Part shown: positions 14,301 to 33,775 of the stretch, one piece after another
Layout: every line of letters starts with the position of its first letter
Position numbering within the stretch: the first letter of the stretch is position 1
The notes under the pieces: generated by a model
What the model was told of the DNA's origin: nothing
The model's database searches: none
What the model saw: only the letters and a program-made list of their open reading frames with translations
Assembly (NCBI GenBank): GCA_025642065.1
Contig: JAODUP010000359.1
Location: 467,001-531,000 of the forward strand
Direction: 5' to 3'
Length of the DNA stretch: 64,000 bases
Source: Paralvinella palmiformis
Taxonomy: Eukaryota > Annelida > Polychaeta > Terebellida > Alvinellidae
Made by a program: the position numbers and the translations under genes

Positions 14301-15966
14301 TTGGATGATGACTTTGTATAAAATGGATGGCGGAATCCAGAATATGATGTCAGGGGCAGGTGTTTCCCTAACAATTTGGCAGGATTTTCACATTTTAGAT
14401 TCTCCACCCAACCTAAAGTATTATTGGAATTTCTCCCTATTAACGCATAGTTCCTTGACCAGATTATGGTGTGCTCCTTGATGAAGCCAGATCCTGTTTG
14501 TGTCATGCACCTGGTGTTTTCTTTGTTTATTAGGTTTTTTTAATTGCATAAATTTACAGCAATCAGTAACAAGTTATGTTGCTCCATTTCCAACAGAGAA
14601 AGCTGCAGTTTGGACTGATTAGCCATGTTCTTGGCACGAAAACCTTCGCCATAATCCTGAATAAGCATTCTAAGAATGTAACAACAGGATCTTGTTCTAA
14701 TAGTAATTTTATAACATTTATAATGTGTAAATCTGTTTTAGGGGAGTAACTGACACACACACAGCTGTTTTTTTTTTTTCTGGCTGTCCATTCTGTATTT
14801 TTATTGTATTACAATGGTCGGCAAAAAAGATTGAAAATGCACGGGAAGAGTTTTATATAGAATTACACAAATCTTTTGCCATATACTACTTTGCTTGGAG
14901 AAGCAATAGGTTGGCCCCCCGGACCCCTATGATTAACGTGGCAACTTCGGCACTCGCCTGTGCTGCCTTGTGCTCCTTTTTACCCAGGGGAAACACTGTG
15001 TTTGAAAAGTGTACAGGTCACTCTTTGGTGTCTAAATTTAAATATTTGGGTTATAAAGCAAACAAATCTTTGTATTTACAAACAAGCAAACCCCAACAGA
15101 TGTATCTGTGACTGTTTGCACTGAAATAACAGGCCCCAGAGTATAAGGCAATTAACTAAAGTACACATAGTACCTATTCTAACTATCCCCACATGAACTG
15201 TGAATATGGTAATCCTCGATTAGATTTCAGTTTCTTTAACTGCTTTTCAATGGCTATATAGATGGATATCCCAATCTCTTATCAATTACAAATAACAAAC
15301 CAAAGTGACCACAATATTCCAAGAACATACATTAAACTTTGAAATTGGCAAAACACCATATTTCTAACTTAGCTCAGGCTCAATGAAATTGCAGGGACTG
15401 GCTCAATTCCAAATAATAAGTATAATAATACTCTTAATTATATATATATATTGTTATCAAAAGGGATTGTGTCTATTATAGTTATGAAACTGTTTTTATC
15501 ATTGAGCAAGGCAAACATCGCCTTTTCAACAAACCACTGACTGGGCACCGGGTATCCCCCCCTCGGCTTTCATTCCTACATTTTGTCAGGCGTGAAGAAA
15601 GCTCTGCGCTGTATTATCGCCCCCATATACCACAACTTATTTAAAAGCAGCCAGCTTTGTTTATGCTCTTCAATGCCTATTTTGCTGCAGTTATAGAAAC
15701 GAAGCGACATGTGCATCTACATACCTAGCCGCATTGAATAAATGAACGATTATCTACGCGTTCAGGTAACATTACACCGGCAAAATTGACAGTCGGAAAC
15801 GTGAAGCTTTTCCATATGACATATCCAAACCACGCAATGGCGAAATCTAATGATCAAAATATTTTATAGGATCAACGAAAAAAGGGATATATATCTACTT
15901 TCTCACCTGGCGTTTGTTCATACGCCTCAGTTCGCCTAAAAATTGGAAATCGCCAACGTCAAACAT
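5246..15966 (-). CDS. SEC11A: SEC11 signal peptidase catalytic subunit (5 coding exons found, last exon unplaced)
   Basis: Catalytic serine protease of the ER signal peptidase complex, which removes signal peptides from secretory proteins. Coding exons in transcript order are 15907-15966, 10654-10763, 7849-7998, 6848-6967 and 5246-5303. All have GT/AG borders and compatible phases, and give 166 residues. The protein has a short cytosolic N-terminus ending MNKRQ, one membrane segment near residues 26-42, and the SGSMEP box with catalytic Ser59. The expected His99 (in IPIVHRV) and Asp125 (in [10 protein letters not shown]) are present, and the sequence continues to NDYPKFK. Vertebrate SEC11A is about 179 residues, so only the last ~16 (a hydrophobic tail ending HRE) are missing. 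They should lie in a small exon at lower coordinates that I could not place. SEC11A and SEC11C cannot be told apart; invertebrates usually have one gene. Family identity is very sure. Confidence 0.93.
6433..6740 (-). repeat. MITE-like repeat M, copy 1 (SEC11 intron 4)
   Basis: A ~310 bp AT-rich unit beginning ggtcaattccaattccaaaa, with 'tccatgactatcctacttgg' and 'gagtaggtacttggagtacct' in the middle and many 'ggaattg' words at the ends. The same order is found at 11.8 kb and, inverted, at 25.7 kb. Confidence 0.65.
6848..6967 (-). CDS. SEC11A: SEC11 exon 4 (catalytic Asp)
   Basis: Encodes [20 protein letters not shown] and on to GRARG, including the conserved aspartate of the SEC11 active site. 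The acceptor is TATCAG and the donor GTATGT. Phases match exons 3 and 5. Confidence 0.95.
7413..7560 (-). mobile_element. SINE family A, diverged copy in SEC11 intron 3
   Basis: Matches the family through 'ttttatggctaactttgtgca', 'caggctaaatga' and the antisense B-box region 'gggattcaaatgtgg'. Strongly diverged. Confidence 0.4.
7849..7998 (-). CDS. SEC11A: SEC11 exon 3 (catalytic Ser and His)
   Basis: Starts by completing the Ser of SGSMEP, giving the catalytic serine two residues later, and includes IPIVHRV with the catalytic histidine. It ends inside the Lys codon after HE at donor GTAAGT. The acceptor is TTTTCAG. Confidence 0.95.
10654..10763 (-). CDS. SEC11A: SEC11 exon 2 (membrane anchor)
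   Basis: Encodes LYYQFLNFG, the single transmembrane helix, and the stretch ending SPIVVVL plus two bases of the next Ser codon. The acceptor is TTTCAG and the donor GTAAG. The reading frame is open throughout and almost identical to vertebrate SEC11A. Confidence 0.93.
11777..12088 (-). repeat. MITE-like repeat M, copy 2 (SEC11 intron 1-2 region)
   Basis: Same unit as at 6.4 kb: 'gaattgattatttaaaaaa', 'tttaattcagaaatattcc', 'ccatgacaatcttac' and 'gagtaggtacttgggagta'. It lies in SEC11 intron 1. Confidence 0.65.
13136..13840 (-). pseudogene. Tigger/pogo (CENP-B-like) transposase fragment
   Basis: Reading from ATG at about 13838: [13 protein letters not shown] and a stop, then [21 protein letters not shown] (the pogo helix-turn-helix). 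Next come [20 protein letters not shown] and the CENPB-type region. In another frame the start of the DDE domain follows: [19 protein letters not shown], then [12 protein letters not shown]. The usual NADETGL has become NADGSGL, so the residue next to the first catalytic Asp is changed. The ORF stops at 13136 and the remaining DDE part is missing. It lies in SEC11 intron 1, antisense-free (same strand as the gene). No terminal inverted repeats were found. Confidence 0.82.
15907..15966 (-). CDS. SEC11A: SEC11 exon 1 (start codon)
   Basis: Encodes 20 residues from MFDVGD to MNKRQ and ends in phase 0 at donor GTGAGA. MNKRQ is the conserved family N-terminus and sits directly before LYYQ of exon 2. 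The start is three residues earlier than in human SEC11A, and the N-terminus before MNKRQ is variable in the family. Confidence 0.88.
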
Positions 15967-16090
15967 TTTCAGTCCTTCTCAAAATCTCACCAATGGTAAA
16001 CGTTCACGACGAGTTAATTACAGCGCCATCTGGCGATTGGACTTCGATCATTCTATACGTGTCACAAAAGCTATCAGACATTACTTTCTT
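15967..16090 (-). promoter_or_regulatory. Probable SEC11 promoter and 5' UTR
   Basis: The 120 bases upstream of the SEC11 start codon lack a TATA box. They include the palindromic element CGCCATCTGGCG near 16024-16035. Position and composition suit a TATA-less housekeeping promoter. The start site is not visible. Confidence 0.4.
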
Positions 16091-16159
16091 TTGTGAATAA
16101 ATAGCACAAACAATCCGAACAAACAAATATAAGAACGTGTCGTAGGAAATACGACGGCA

Positions 16160-16545
16160 GTGAGCTCCGGTGGCCTAGCGGTTAAGCACCCGGCACTTGG
16201 TGCCAACGGTCGCAGGTTCGAACCCCGTAAGAGGTCGAAACTTTTCCAGGGATTAATTTCTCGGCTCACTACATCGTGGGTGGCTGACCACGTTAAATGG
16301 CGCTGCCGTCTCCACTGAATTATTTAAAATAAAGGGGAACGTTAAAAACCCCCTGAGGACGTAAAACACTCTGGCAGTGACCACCCTCAGGGTATTTCGG
16401 CTCCATCTTTCCGTACTGCTCCCCTGTGAGTGGTGGGGGAGGAGGTTTCTCAACCACTCCAACATAGAGGCTGTGCTGATTAAGCGACAGTCTGGGGATT
16501 CTCCCCGAACAACAAAACCAAACCAACAAACAAATCAAAATACTT
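16160..16545 (+). mobile_element. tRNA-derived SINE (~385 bp)
   Basis: A tRNA-like head has a perfect A box, TGGCCTAGCGG (16171-16181), and a perfect B box, GGTTCGAACCC (16215-16225), 33 bases apart as in tRNA genes. The arms do not pair into an acceptor stem, so it is not a tRNA gene. A ~280 bp body and an A/C-rich tail (acaacaaaaccaaaccaac) follow. The hAT element begins about 10 bases past the tail. Confidence 0.8.
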
Positions 16546-16553
16546 ACCGTGTC

Positions 16554-18299
16554 CAGGGGCGGATCGAGGATTTTTTTAGGTGGGGATCTTAACAAGGGCG
16601 AAGCCTTTATACGAGTGACAAAGTGCCGGGAAGGGATCCTTTCTGTGTGGAAGAAAAATGGAAATCAGATAATGCTTAGTCTACATGTCTTCTTAGATGT
16701 CTTCCGAAGCACTACAAAATCCGATATAAGTGTATAAAGTGTTTAAATACTGGGAAAAGTAAACATTTCTGTGAAGAAAGTCCCTTGGTATGAGACTTGG
16801 TGATTGGTTCAGTGTATATATCTATACAGATTGTTAGGATTATTGGGGGGTGCTCGATTGGTAACTAGAAACATGAAAGTGTCGCCAATCAAAATGTGAC
16901 ACATTGCGCATTACGTCACTAAAATGTTTAATAAAAATACTGACCATTTATTTCAAGGCGCATACGACGATGTTTAAAATATTTATTACCTCATGTAAAT
17001 CTACACCAGTTAGTCGAAATGGCTGGCCTTGAACAAACGTGTAGGTTGTTCTTTAATTAACCTTATCTGCATTATTTGGATTCGATGTGTTTACTGTAAT
17101 ATATTTTCATTAGTGTTCAGGCATAAAACCTTGTGTCAGCCATCCAGCTCCTTAAGTGCGTTTTGATTAGCATCAACACAGAAACTATACGCAGGGTACA
17201 TTCAAATACCAGTACAATTCTAATGTTCGGAAAGGAATCTGGATCTGCAGATACTAAGGATTTCATCAAAGTGTCAGGTAAATCGACCCTGTCAGACTGC
17301 CTTGACCACATATTGAACCATCCGGATACCTCATTATTTAATGTCCTCGGAGTTAGCAGGTCGTCATGCCATGATTCGAATTGCTCGTGGGAGGCATCCC
17401 TAGTTTGACAATTAAAGATGATATTAGACTCAGCAAAACACTCACTGGCCAGCAGTTGTCGGCAAAGAAATGATTCTGCAACCGTTGCAGTAAGATATCA
17501 ATAAAAAAGGAATGCCAATTGTTCTCTTGTAATAAAGAAGTGTGCCAGCAGGTACATTCGACCTATTACACTGAACCCTTGGAACCCTTAGCATTTCCTC
17601 TTCAGTACCTATATATGAAACCAGCTGCTTTGCTTCATCGTACCATCTCTGGAATTCTACACCAATGTCATCATTCAAACATTGAATCGCTCACTTGATA
17701 ATGCCAATCACTGTGTTTGCCTCAAAGAGGTCGATATCAATTCTTTGTAGTCTAGCTGACAAACCTTTCAAATAATCCAAACTATTCTTTAATACCGTGA
17801 AGCCAACAATAACTCCCAAACTCAGCAGACTACTTTTCATACCATGAGCCCTAGTCTTGGTGTCACTATACCGATTCCAACGACTTTCATTTCCCTCTGG
17901 ATAAACACATGCGTTAACCATACCATCAAGGCAAGTAACCGTGTTTTCATAAAGCTCACCAAATGTTTTCAAACAAGGATGTCTTTCAAGCCACCGTGTC
18001 TTGCGCAAGCCTTTAAGTTTGTCGTGGCGAGTATTGGGGCAATATTGTTAGATAGCAAGCTCCAGGAATTGTTGCCTCTTAAGAGAATTGTCAAAAAATT
18101 ATACTTACTAAGTTATTATTTAACAGACAAATCACATATCAGACACACAATACTCAACGTGTGGTTATTTAAGAATCACAAATTCGCAGTACCAGTTATT
18201 ATGTCGACAAATGATTTATTGCATTTAAAGATGAAGAATCCCTACTAGAGATGGGATTCCCACCCCGACAACAGCCCCCCCCCCGTAGATGCGCCGCTG
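16554..18299 (-). mobile_element. hAT DNA transposon (complete ends, dead transposase)
   Basis: The left end is CAGGGGCGGATCGAGG and the right end read inwards is CAGCGGCGCATCTACG, giving imperfect inverted repeats. The bases directly outside are GTGTC on both sides (16549-16553 and 18300-18304), a perfect 5-bp target-site duplication. Inside, the minus strand encodes a hAT transposase related to the ZMYM1-like family. The element sits between the SEC11 5' end and the MIB1 3' end, just past a SINE. Confidence 0.85.
17117..18008 (-). pseudogene. hAT transposase remnant (ZMYM1-like)
   Basis: From 18008: KTRWLERHPCLKTFGELYEN, then WNRYSDTKTRAHGMKSSLLS, then LDYLKGLSARLQRIDIDLFEA. An in-frame TGA interrupts at about 17691. 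The frame continues through RVQCNRSNVPAGTLLYYKRTI, which is typical of zinc-finger MYM-type 1-like hAT transposases. The C-terminal dimerisation region follows at 17117-17311 (DPDSFPNIRIVL to IKTHLRSWMADTR). The conserved CERSFS-type motif has decayed. Stops and frame changes make it non-functional. Confidence 0.8.
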
Positions 18300-19189
18300 G
18301 TGTCATATATTTTAAATGGCTAAATTACAAATATAAGTACCGTTTACTTTTAGAGAATTTTTCACTTAATTAATTCACTCCGGTCTACTAGTCAGGGGTG
18401 TGTGGCCGAAAAAGATGGCAAAGGTACTCGAGTACAAGTACATGGAGTTGCTATGAGTACAACTAAAAATCTGAAACTGTATTTATCAATGTAAATTTGA
18501 AAGTACTCGAATACAGGTACAAATTATGTTGTTAATTTTATCTTTTCACCTGATGGTGTTATACGACAAAAATACGTGCACACGACAAGCAAATGTGAAT
18601 GAGAAGGAACCCCATATGGAAACATATCACACAGAAACAGATGTGGCCCAGATTCAATCACACCTCCTGGAAGTTAACAGTCTAGTGCTCTATCACTACG
18701 CTATCAGAATGCCTGCAGATCAATATAAATAGTACATGACGCAACAGCCATATACTGTTATGTTTAATCAACAGGGTTTCACGTTTTATGTGGCAGTAAC
18801 CGATTTCAACTGACCTGATATTATTGTTAGGCATTCTAGGAATGGTAAGGAAGGAATACGTGTGGGTTTATGCTAAATTTAAATAAAACGTTGGAAACAA
18901 TTGCCTGTTTATGGAGTAAGTATTAGGAATGTACTAAAAAAGTATGAATAATTCATTGGCAACCACCGACTGAATCTTGTTTTAGAAAAAGAAGTGGAAT
19001 ATTTTAATTGCTTTAGGTATTAGATGATGCGTGGCTTTTCTTAGCACGGTTTTCGTGAGCATGATAAAAGACGAGTAATGACATCTGTAAGCCAATTCCA
19101 AACAGTAGACTAATGAATTACAAAAATTATGTAGAAAGATGGCACACACACACACACACACACACATTAAACATCTAGGATATGTAGCA

Positions 19190-21052
19190 CAAATTTATTA
19201 CTGACTCAAGATACACACTCTTAAAATATAATTACAGTACCAACTGCAGGTTATATGGGGGGAGGGGGTTATGGGTGTTAGACAATAGGCTGATGACGAT
19301 AACAACACCCAACAACACCCACCGTCCTGTATCATATTTTGTTATGTCATAACCTGATTTTGTACTTGCTTCTATAATATTAGTTTTCTCTGTTCCTCCT
19401 CTTGCACACATCTAACAGGCACTGATGATTGAAAAAGATACTGTTATGTTAAAAACAAACACACACACACTATAAAGTGAATAATAAATGTTATGCAATA
19501 CCATTCTGTACAAGAATAACTGTTCACAGGTGCAACTCTCCCAAGCACACACACATACAGGTACAAGCTTAGAGGGGATCAGGACCTGTCTATGACGTAA
19601 TATATGTACAAAGTACAGGGTCTACCTATTAATCACATATTTAATATGATAACACATATTCCATTCGTTCCAAGATACATAACAAGTAATAGCAGGATTG
19701 CGCAATAATCCCACATAGTAAGAAGCTTCACACTGCCATTTTGGTAACGAGCGTAACAGCGGAATTTACAAACAGCATACATATTAGTTAGATGAATGTA
19801 GTGAAAGGGTTAAAAGGATATAACCAAACTAGAACGGAATACGAAATAAAACATAAAAGGGCCATTAAAAGCTCATACTGACATTAACAACACAGGAGTG
19901 ACGCTTCCATAAAAAAATACAATAATCGTGACGCATTGCAGGCTGACAAGACACCCATGTCGCTGTGCTACTTTGACCAATCGAATAACTAGCAATGATC
20001 GGGCGACAGATTGCTCATTAAAAATGCGGACTTCGATAAACCTCGACTGTTATGTGAAGCAATGCCAATACGTTCTCTTGACGACACGGGTTCGTGTGGA
20101 AGATGTCCTGGCGTTCAGTGACGCAGTACGGATAGCTGGAGTAGAGTGCGGACAGCTATTGTCGTAACACTGCTGCAGGATCGAAGTATGACACGAGGAA
20201 GGCAGCTGCACAAAACGTACAAGCCTAATAGGGAACAGTAAAATAACCATACTTGAGCCGGCAACAAATAAAATGTTATGTACCAATTTAAAGCAAAACC
20301 CATCCATAAACAAAGAAAGTCGATAAAACACACAGTGGCTAAAACAGGTAGTTAGTATTAATAATAATAATAATAAAAATTATTAAGAATCACTGTAAAG
20401 TGCCTTCCTTGAGCTGATTAATGTAAACTATCATAACGTTTACGTTCATTACTGTTGTCGTTAATCACAGTTCATCCTGCCACAATGATAAACATCATTA
20501 TGATATTACAGCGGCCTGCCAATTGGAGATTCACAGTTTGACTCGGCCTAATTTGATCAGTGGCATAAACTGATGGTGGACAACCACAGATAGGGAGGGC
20601 TGAAATAAAATTGGAGCCTGTTCACGGGTGGCTGTGTTCCGATCAGATCTTGCTGCATCAGACACACACCTACAACAGTATCGATGTCATTAAGTCAGAA
20701 CGATCGAAGAACACCGATATTTACATACAGACTGTACAATAATTAGACTCCAACGATTCCAAGCTCAATACAGAAACAAGCCAGGACAGACAGTATAGAC
20801 AATCACTTTGTATAAAACATTTAATTAGCCCTGGTCATTGTACAAGAAATGTAAGTATTTCGGCGACGTGAATGATAAATCTCTGGAATTCAATTGTCTT
20901 AAACACTGTTACAAATGGCAAACGAGTATTATAGATATAGCTTTTACTTACTTACACACACACACACACACAACATGCATGCACGCACACACACATGCAC
21001 ACCGGTCAGATACAGTCAATAATATTAATGCACAATCATAACAACATCAGTT
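19190..21052 (-). other. Probable MIB1 3' UTR
   Basis: No coding potential on either strand. An AATAAA on the minus strand at about 19191-19197 is the first good polyadenylation signal I see after the MIB1 stop codon. That would make a 1.9 kb 3' UTR. A (CA)n run follows at 19142-19166. Confidence 0.3.
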
Positions 21053-29115
<8,063 letters not shown>

Positions 29116-29671
29116 TCAGTCGCCATTAAAAAAAACATAACATTGGTATAAATGAGCTGAAATAACATTGTAATTAAATCACGAATATTACTGCAGTTAC
29201 ATACTCACTGTATTAAATATTGCTGTTATTAGAAAATGCAACCAAATAATATAAGTGTGGGGGTGGGCCGGGATGATACACAGTAGATATATGATGATTA
29301 CATTATTACATGATAATGATGATATGATGATGACAGTTGAATAAAATCAACAATGACTGAATGAGCACTGATACATATTGATATGCATGATTGACAATTG
29401 GAAATAGATCTATATCTGAAAAAATAAATGGAAAAACACAATTATAATTTCATATATATACACAACATAAATAAGGAATAACACATTTATATTTCTGTGT
29501 GTGTGCGAGATTACAATTTAAACTAGAGTCTAGACCAGTCTAGGCCCAGGTCCTACTCCTAGACTAGTTCACTAGGACTATTAATTATAACTTAACAACA
29601 AACGAATACGTATTACTAGCATATCAAAATTAAGAATTACCAACTTTACGATGATAATACTAGCAGCTTAC

Positions 29672-29800
29672 CTCAGGAAACACGCTCAAATTCCATTCCA
29701 ATCGCGACATTTCCAACAATTCTTCTCCGATTTCGTCTCGCCATGACAGATCAAGGACCATCAAAGATGGCGACTAGGAGAGCCCAATAAAGTGCTGCCG
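29672..29800 (-). promoter_or_regulatory. Promoter-like first exon upstream of the MIB1 exons
   Basis: A CCAAT-like ATTGG and a YY1-type motif (AAGATGGCGA on the plus strand, 29764-29773) precede ATG codons on the minus strand at 29744 and near 29710. A strong donor GAG|GTAAGC follows at 29672/29671. The upstream ATG gives a 23-codon ORF that ends one base before the donor. The second ATG opens MSRLEWNLSVFPE and crosses the donor in phase 0, which does not match the phase of MIB1 exon A at 29092. If spliced there, MIB1 translation would have to begin at the Met in exon A. The exon may be a 5' UTR or belong to another transcript. Confidence 0.45.
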
Positions 29801-30957
29801 CCCAGCGGCCAATCTATGTACTAAAGAATATAAAAAAGATCACCGAGTCGACTTTTCGTTATTGAAAATAGATTGGGATAAAATAACAAACAACCAGTAT
29901 ATAATAATATAAACATGTTACACCAAGTCAAAAACACCAATTAAAACGTGGCTATGAAGAAATCAAATGAATTACTAAATAATATGCATTTGTGTGGTTA
30001 TTTTGTTTGATCTGACCAGTTTTGTTGCACGTAACAGAGAAAACACGAGAAGTGGAATCAGAGAACTCGTACGTACGTTCTCTGGTGGAACAGTAAATTT
30101 CTTGTGTGGTTCCCACACGCTGAGTGGCAAAGTACAAATACACCCCCCAGCTATTAGTGACAGCTAGGTCTAGATACGGGAGGATGGAGCGGAACTATCC
30201 TATGGGTGGGGGGGTCCTCCCGAGTATTTCACATTCAAAATCTCTGGGTTTTTTTTTTAAATTAGCGTTGCTGTTTTAATTCACCAAGATATTAAGCAGC
30301 GGATAAATGCTATTTAACGTACTCTACCACCCACGATGTCCTTAAGATTTTGAGCCTTGAACGAACCCTTAAAATTAGAAATCCCCCCACCACCATTTAC
30401 CTCCAGGGCAAATGCGATCACTATTATTAATATATATATACTGCTATTTATATCTTATAATTTAATTAACAATATTAATATTTTTTATATGGGAACTTAT
30501 TCAAGATGTTCTGGAGCGCTTAACACTTAATTATTATGTATCATATTGTACCTAAAACATTTCGAAGAAGGCACAACTTGACCTTTACTTGAAATTTACT
30601 TGGTTGTGTACATCCAAACGATAAACTGTATTTATATATATATAAAAATCCCGGGAGAAATATGCCGTGCTGTCAACATTCCATGTGGTCTAGTAACGCT
30701 GGAGTCAAAACCATACAACAATACCGTTATAAAGTGGCTCAGTGGAGAGACGATCACGTTACATGTGCAGCAGTATGCATAAAAAACGCCGAATAAGCAC
30801 CGGTTTAAACACATAATGATAATGACCTTCGCATAATGACGAGAGCTTTAAACACAGAACAGCGCCCTCCTAGTCATAATAAGAGCCGAGACTGGCTGGG
30901 TACTGTGTGACTGAGAAAACACAGACTCCCATCACCACACACCAGGACCTAGCCAGT

Positions 30958-30984
30958 AACACACACACACACACACACACACAT
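30958..30984. repeat. (CA)n microsatellite
   Basis: About 13 CA units. Similar runs occur at 31373-31395, 31840-31858 and 33296-33313. Confidence 0.9.
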
Positions 30985-32774
30985 TAAAAATAAAAATACA
31001 ACAATTTAAAAATGGCTGTAAGCCTAGACTATAGGCTATGAGCTTGTTAAGGGAGTGAAATTAAACATTCTTTTTCCAAACCAACCAGGAAACGACACTA
31101 TTCTGGATCCTGATCTCTGGTGAGTGGATAAGTTCAGTTTATCAATAGATCAGCACGACAAAGATTTTTTAAATTTTCGTCTCCTCTTACAAGACGCGAG
31201 GGAGGGACGCAGTCGGCCAATTTTAAAACGGCACAGGGAGCCAATTACCCGATGAATCGTCCACATCTGATAGTCGTACGACGTGATTTTATTTGCCCTG
31301 TTTTCTTCTTCTCGAAAAGCCACTGCTAAAATAGACAGAATTACTCGGGTACGACTAGCCGCACAAGTACCACACACACACACACACACACACACCATTG
31401 CTTCTACAAACAATAGGCTAATTACATCGTAAACACAAGGCTAAACACGAATAGGAATATCACAACAACGAGAACACACACACAAAACATCATAATATTA
31501 TTAACAGATAAGGAATCCACCCAACCGCCGATAAGCTGACAGTGACGCGCCACGTAGGAAGTGGGTGTCACGAGAGTGCCATCTTGCCATCCTAGAATAC
31601 TGGTATAAATGATACCAGTATGAGCCGTACGGACTACACTAATCGGACCTATCAAAACACGTCCCTATCGCCATTGTTTGTTGTGTGTGGTTTTTTCCGT
31701 TTATTGTCGATTACAAATAGAAACTTGCGTTAAAAAATAAATATACTTGGTTCGTCACCATCACCAATGACGACCAACCAACGAACCAAACCGATTATCG
31801 CCCATATGACTCGATCGGAAACAGAATAATTGGAATACACACACACACACACACATATATGTTCCCTTTTATTTGCCCCGATCCAGTTTCAGGGATAGGC
31901 CATAGGGGTGAAGGATGTGGGCACTTCCTATTTGTCAGACGAAACCGGCCTTAATCGTTGCCGATAATTATCGACAATAACCGCCCAGCCTATAAACGCT
32001 ACACAAAAACGATGTCATCCCTCGTCAAAGTCAGAAAGGCAACGGACGGGAGTCGTACCAGTTCCAGCACAGAGCGACCTATAGAGTAGGCTATCAGCGG
32101 TTGAGAACTACTTGAACAGACAATACGATGTCGCTTTGTTAACAGAACGCATATATATATATATATATATATGACAAAATTGGTCGCAGGTGAGGTATCA
32201 CCGTACCACATACACTGACACGAAAACACATTACCTGGACCAGGGGGCAGGTTTAATCGACACACACACAACAGGACAATACCGACAAACTACACACAAC
32301 TCACACAACAATAGCGCCTCACTCACTCACTGTACTTGATGGTGGAAAACAAACACCAGTGGTCGCTTTGTTTCGAGAAGTGTACACTACCGGTCCCGTC
32401 GGACAATACGCATACTCGTGGAGGGGGGGGGGTCGATTCGGGTGGACATCGCACCGCGCGCGCGCGTCCGAAGTCAACTCTGAAAAATAAAAAATGTATG
32501 GAAAACAAAATACAAGCTCAAAGGGAGTTCTTGGAAAATGAAACTTTATGGCGCTGTGTCTCATTCGACGGTGACGAGATGCTAGTAGATAATAGTACCA
32601 GTAGTAGTTTGGATCTCTCAAGACCATTTAATAATGCCTCGTGATGATGGTGTTTGTACGGAGGATGAAGGATTGTGACATCCTCGTCGTCGCCATATGG
32701 AGGTAGTCGACTAGTATCCGTGCTATGTGAAAAGAGGCGGCTTTGGCGTACAGGTAAGTTATCTTTTGCGCATG

Positions 32775-32816
32775 TTTGTGTGTGTGTGTGTGTGTGTGCG
32801 CGCGCGCGTGTGCGTG
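32775..32816. repeat. (TG)n(CG)n microsatellite
   Basis: TG repeat passing into CGCGCGCG and then TGTGCG, an alternating pyrimidine-purine tract. Confidence 0.95.
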
Positions 32817-33603
32817 TTGAGACCGTGGGATAAATCCACGAATAAACCCACCCCCTTTTCTGCCTCTCACCAAGCTCCGTTTGAGTATGCGCGCGCGCAT
32901 GCGCGGTTATTTATTTTTAAATCGGGTAACGTACTACTACGCCTATGATAATGGCTGGCAGTCGTGACTGAAACGGAACCCCCAATGTCAGGCTGTACTA
33001 AAATGCTGTACTAAAATGCAACACTTCCGGCGCGAAGAACTCGACAAGTCGTAGCCCCGAATGTCCTATGGGGAGTGAGGGCTGCTGGGTCTCCGGGGAT
33101 ATTATTTTATATTAAAAGGGACTGGTGAGACATCGCACGCGTCTCAACACGAAAGGTCGCCGTTCTTCATTCAGTACCCTAGCGCTTATAGTCACCATTC
33201 TTTGTGCCAGTACTGCATCCCACACTGCTAAGACACACACGACCAAAACTGATCTACTTGAACATCCGTGTACCTCTCATCAGTACCTCTGCAACACACA
33301 CACACACACACACTTAAAAATAACTGGGTGCCGGACCCCCCCCCCCCACACCGTATGCCTGTTATGGCCTGCCTGTCGGCGTACAAAACAGCCAGTGACA
33401 GAGCGTACACAAAGAAACCCCATCATCGTAGTCATCATCAGCATATGCCACCAAAGATGTCCAGTACTCGGTATCTGGTACGACAGGCCAAGCTCGGCTA
33501 GCCAGGTCTTATCTACAGGAGCTGCTAGCCAGGTATTGAATTATTAGTTCGACGAACCGAAATCAGGTATCCCGACTCTCCCGATAACCAACTCGCAGCG
33601 CTC

Positions 33604-33713
33604 TATATTTAGCTGGACTCCGGGATCCATCCAGACGGCCGCCGGGCCGGGCCGGGACTCTCCCCATCCGAGATCCGGAGCACGTCTGGATCGGCCGATC
33701 TCCTATCGGGAGG
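33604..33713 (+). promoter_or_regulatory. TATA-like box and short GC-rich leader
   Basis: TATATTTA in CTCTATATTTAGCTGG is followed about 25 bases later by an initiator-like TCCAGAC and then a GC-rich leader (GCCGGGCCGGGCC) up to the ATG at 33714. Confidence 0.4.
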
Positions 33714-33775
33714 ATGGCTGGTGGTGCCATTCGGTCGGTTGGTTGGTTCTTGTACTGTGTTTTGGTTGGTGTGCG
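33714..33775 (+). CDS. Candidate first coding exon encoding a signal peptide
   Basis: ATG in a strong context (GGGAGGATGG) opens 20 codons plus two bases: MAGGAIRSVGWFLYCVLVGV, a basic-then-hydrophobic stretch like a signal peptide. A good donor CG|GTAAGG follows; unspliced, the frame stops at that point. A TATA-like TATATTTA at 33604-33611 lies about 110 bases upstream in a GC-rich leader, suiting a start near 33.63 kb. I cannot identify the gene or find its next exon. Confidence 0.45.

Larger units (their letters stand above)
29801..33603. other. No gene seen (29.8-33.6 kb)
   Basis: AT-rich to neutral sequence with several CA/TA microsatellites and CG-rich patches near 32.4-32.5 kb and 32.9 kb. 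Open frames are short and repeat-driven. Confidence 0.5.

Noticed and set aside
16164..16236. A tRNA gene at the perfect A and B boxes
   Set aside because: The acceptor arms do not pair and a SINE body and tail follow. It is a SINE head.
32319..32948. Overlapping open frames on both strands near 32.3-32.9 kb
   Set aside because: Long frames on opposite strands in the same CG-rich and microsatellite sequence reflect composition; no domain or splice site supports them.
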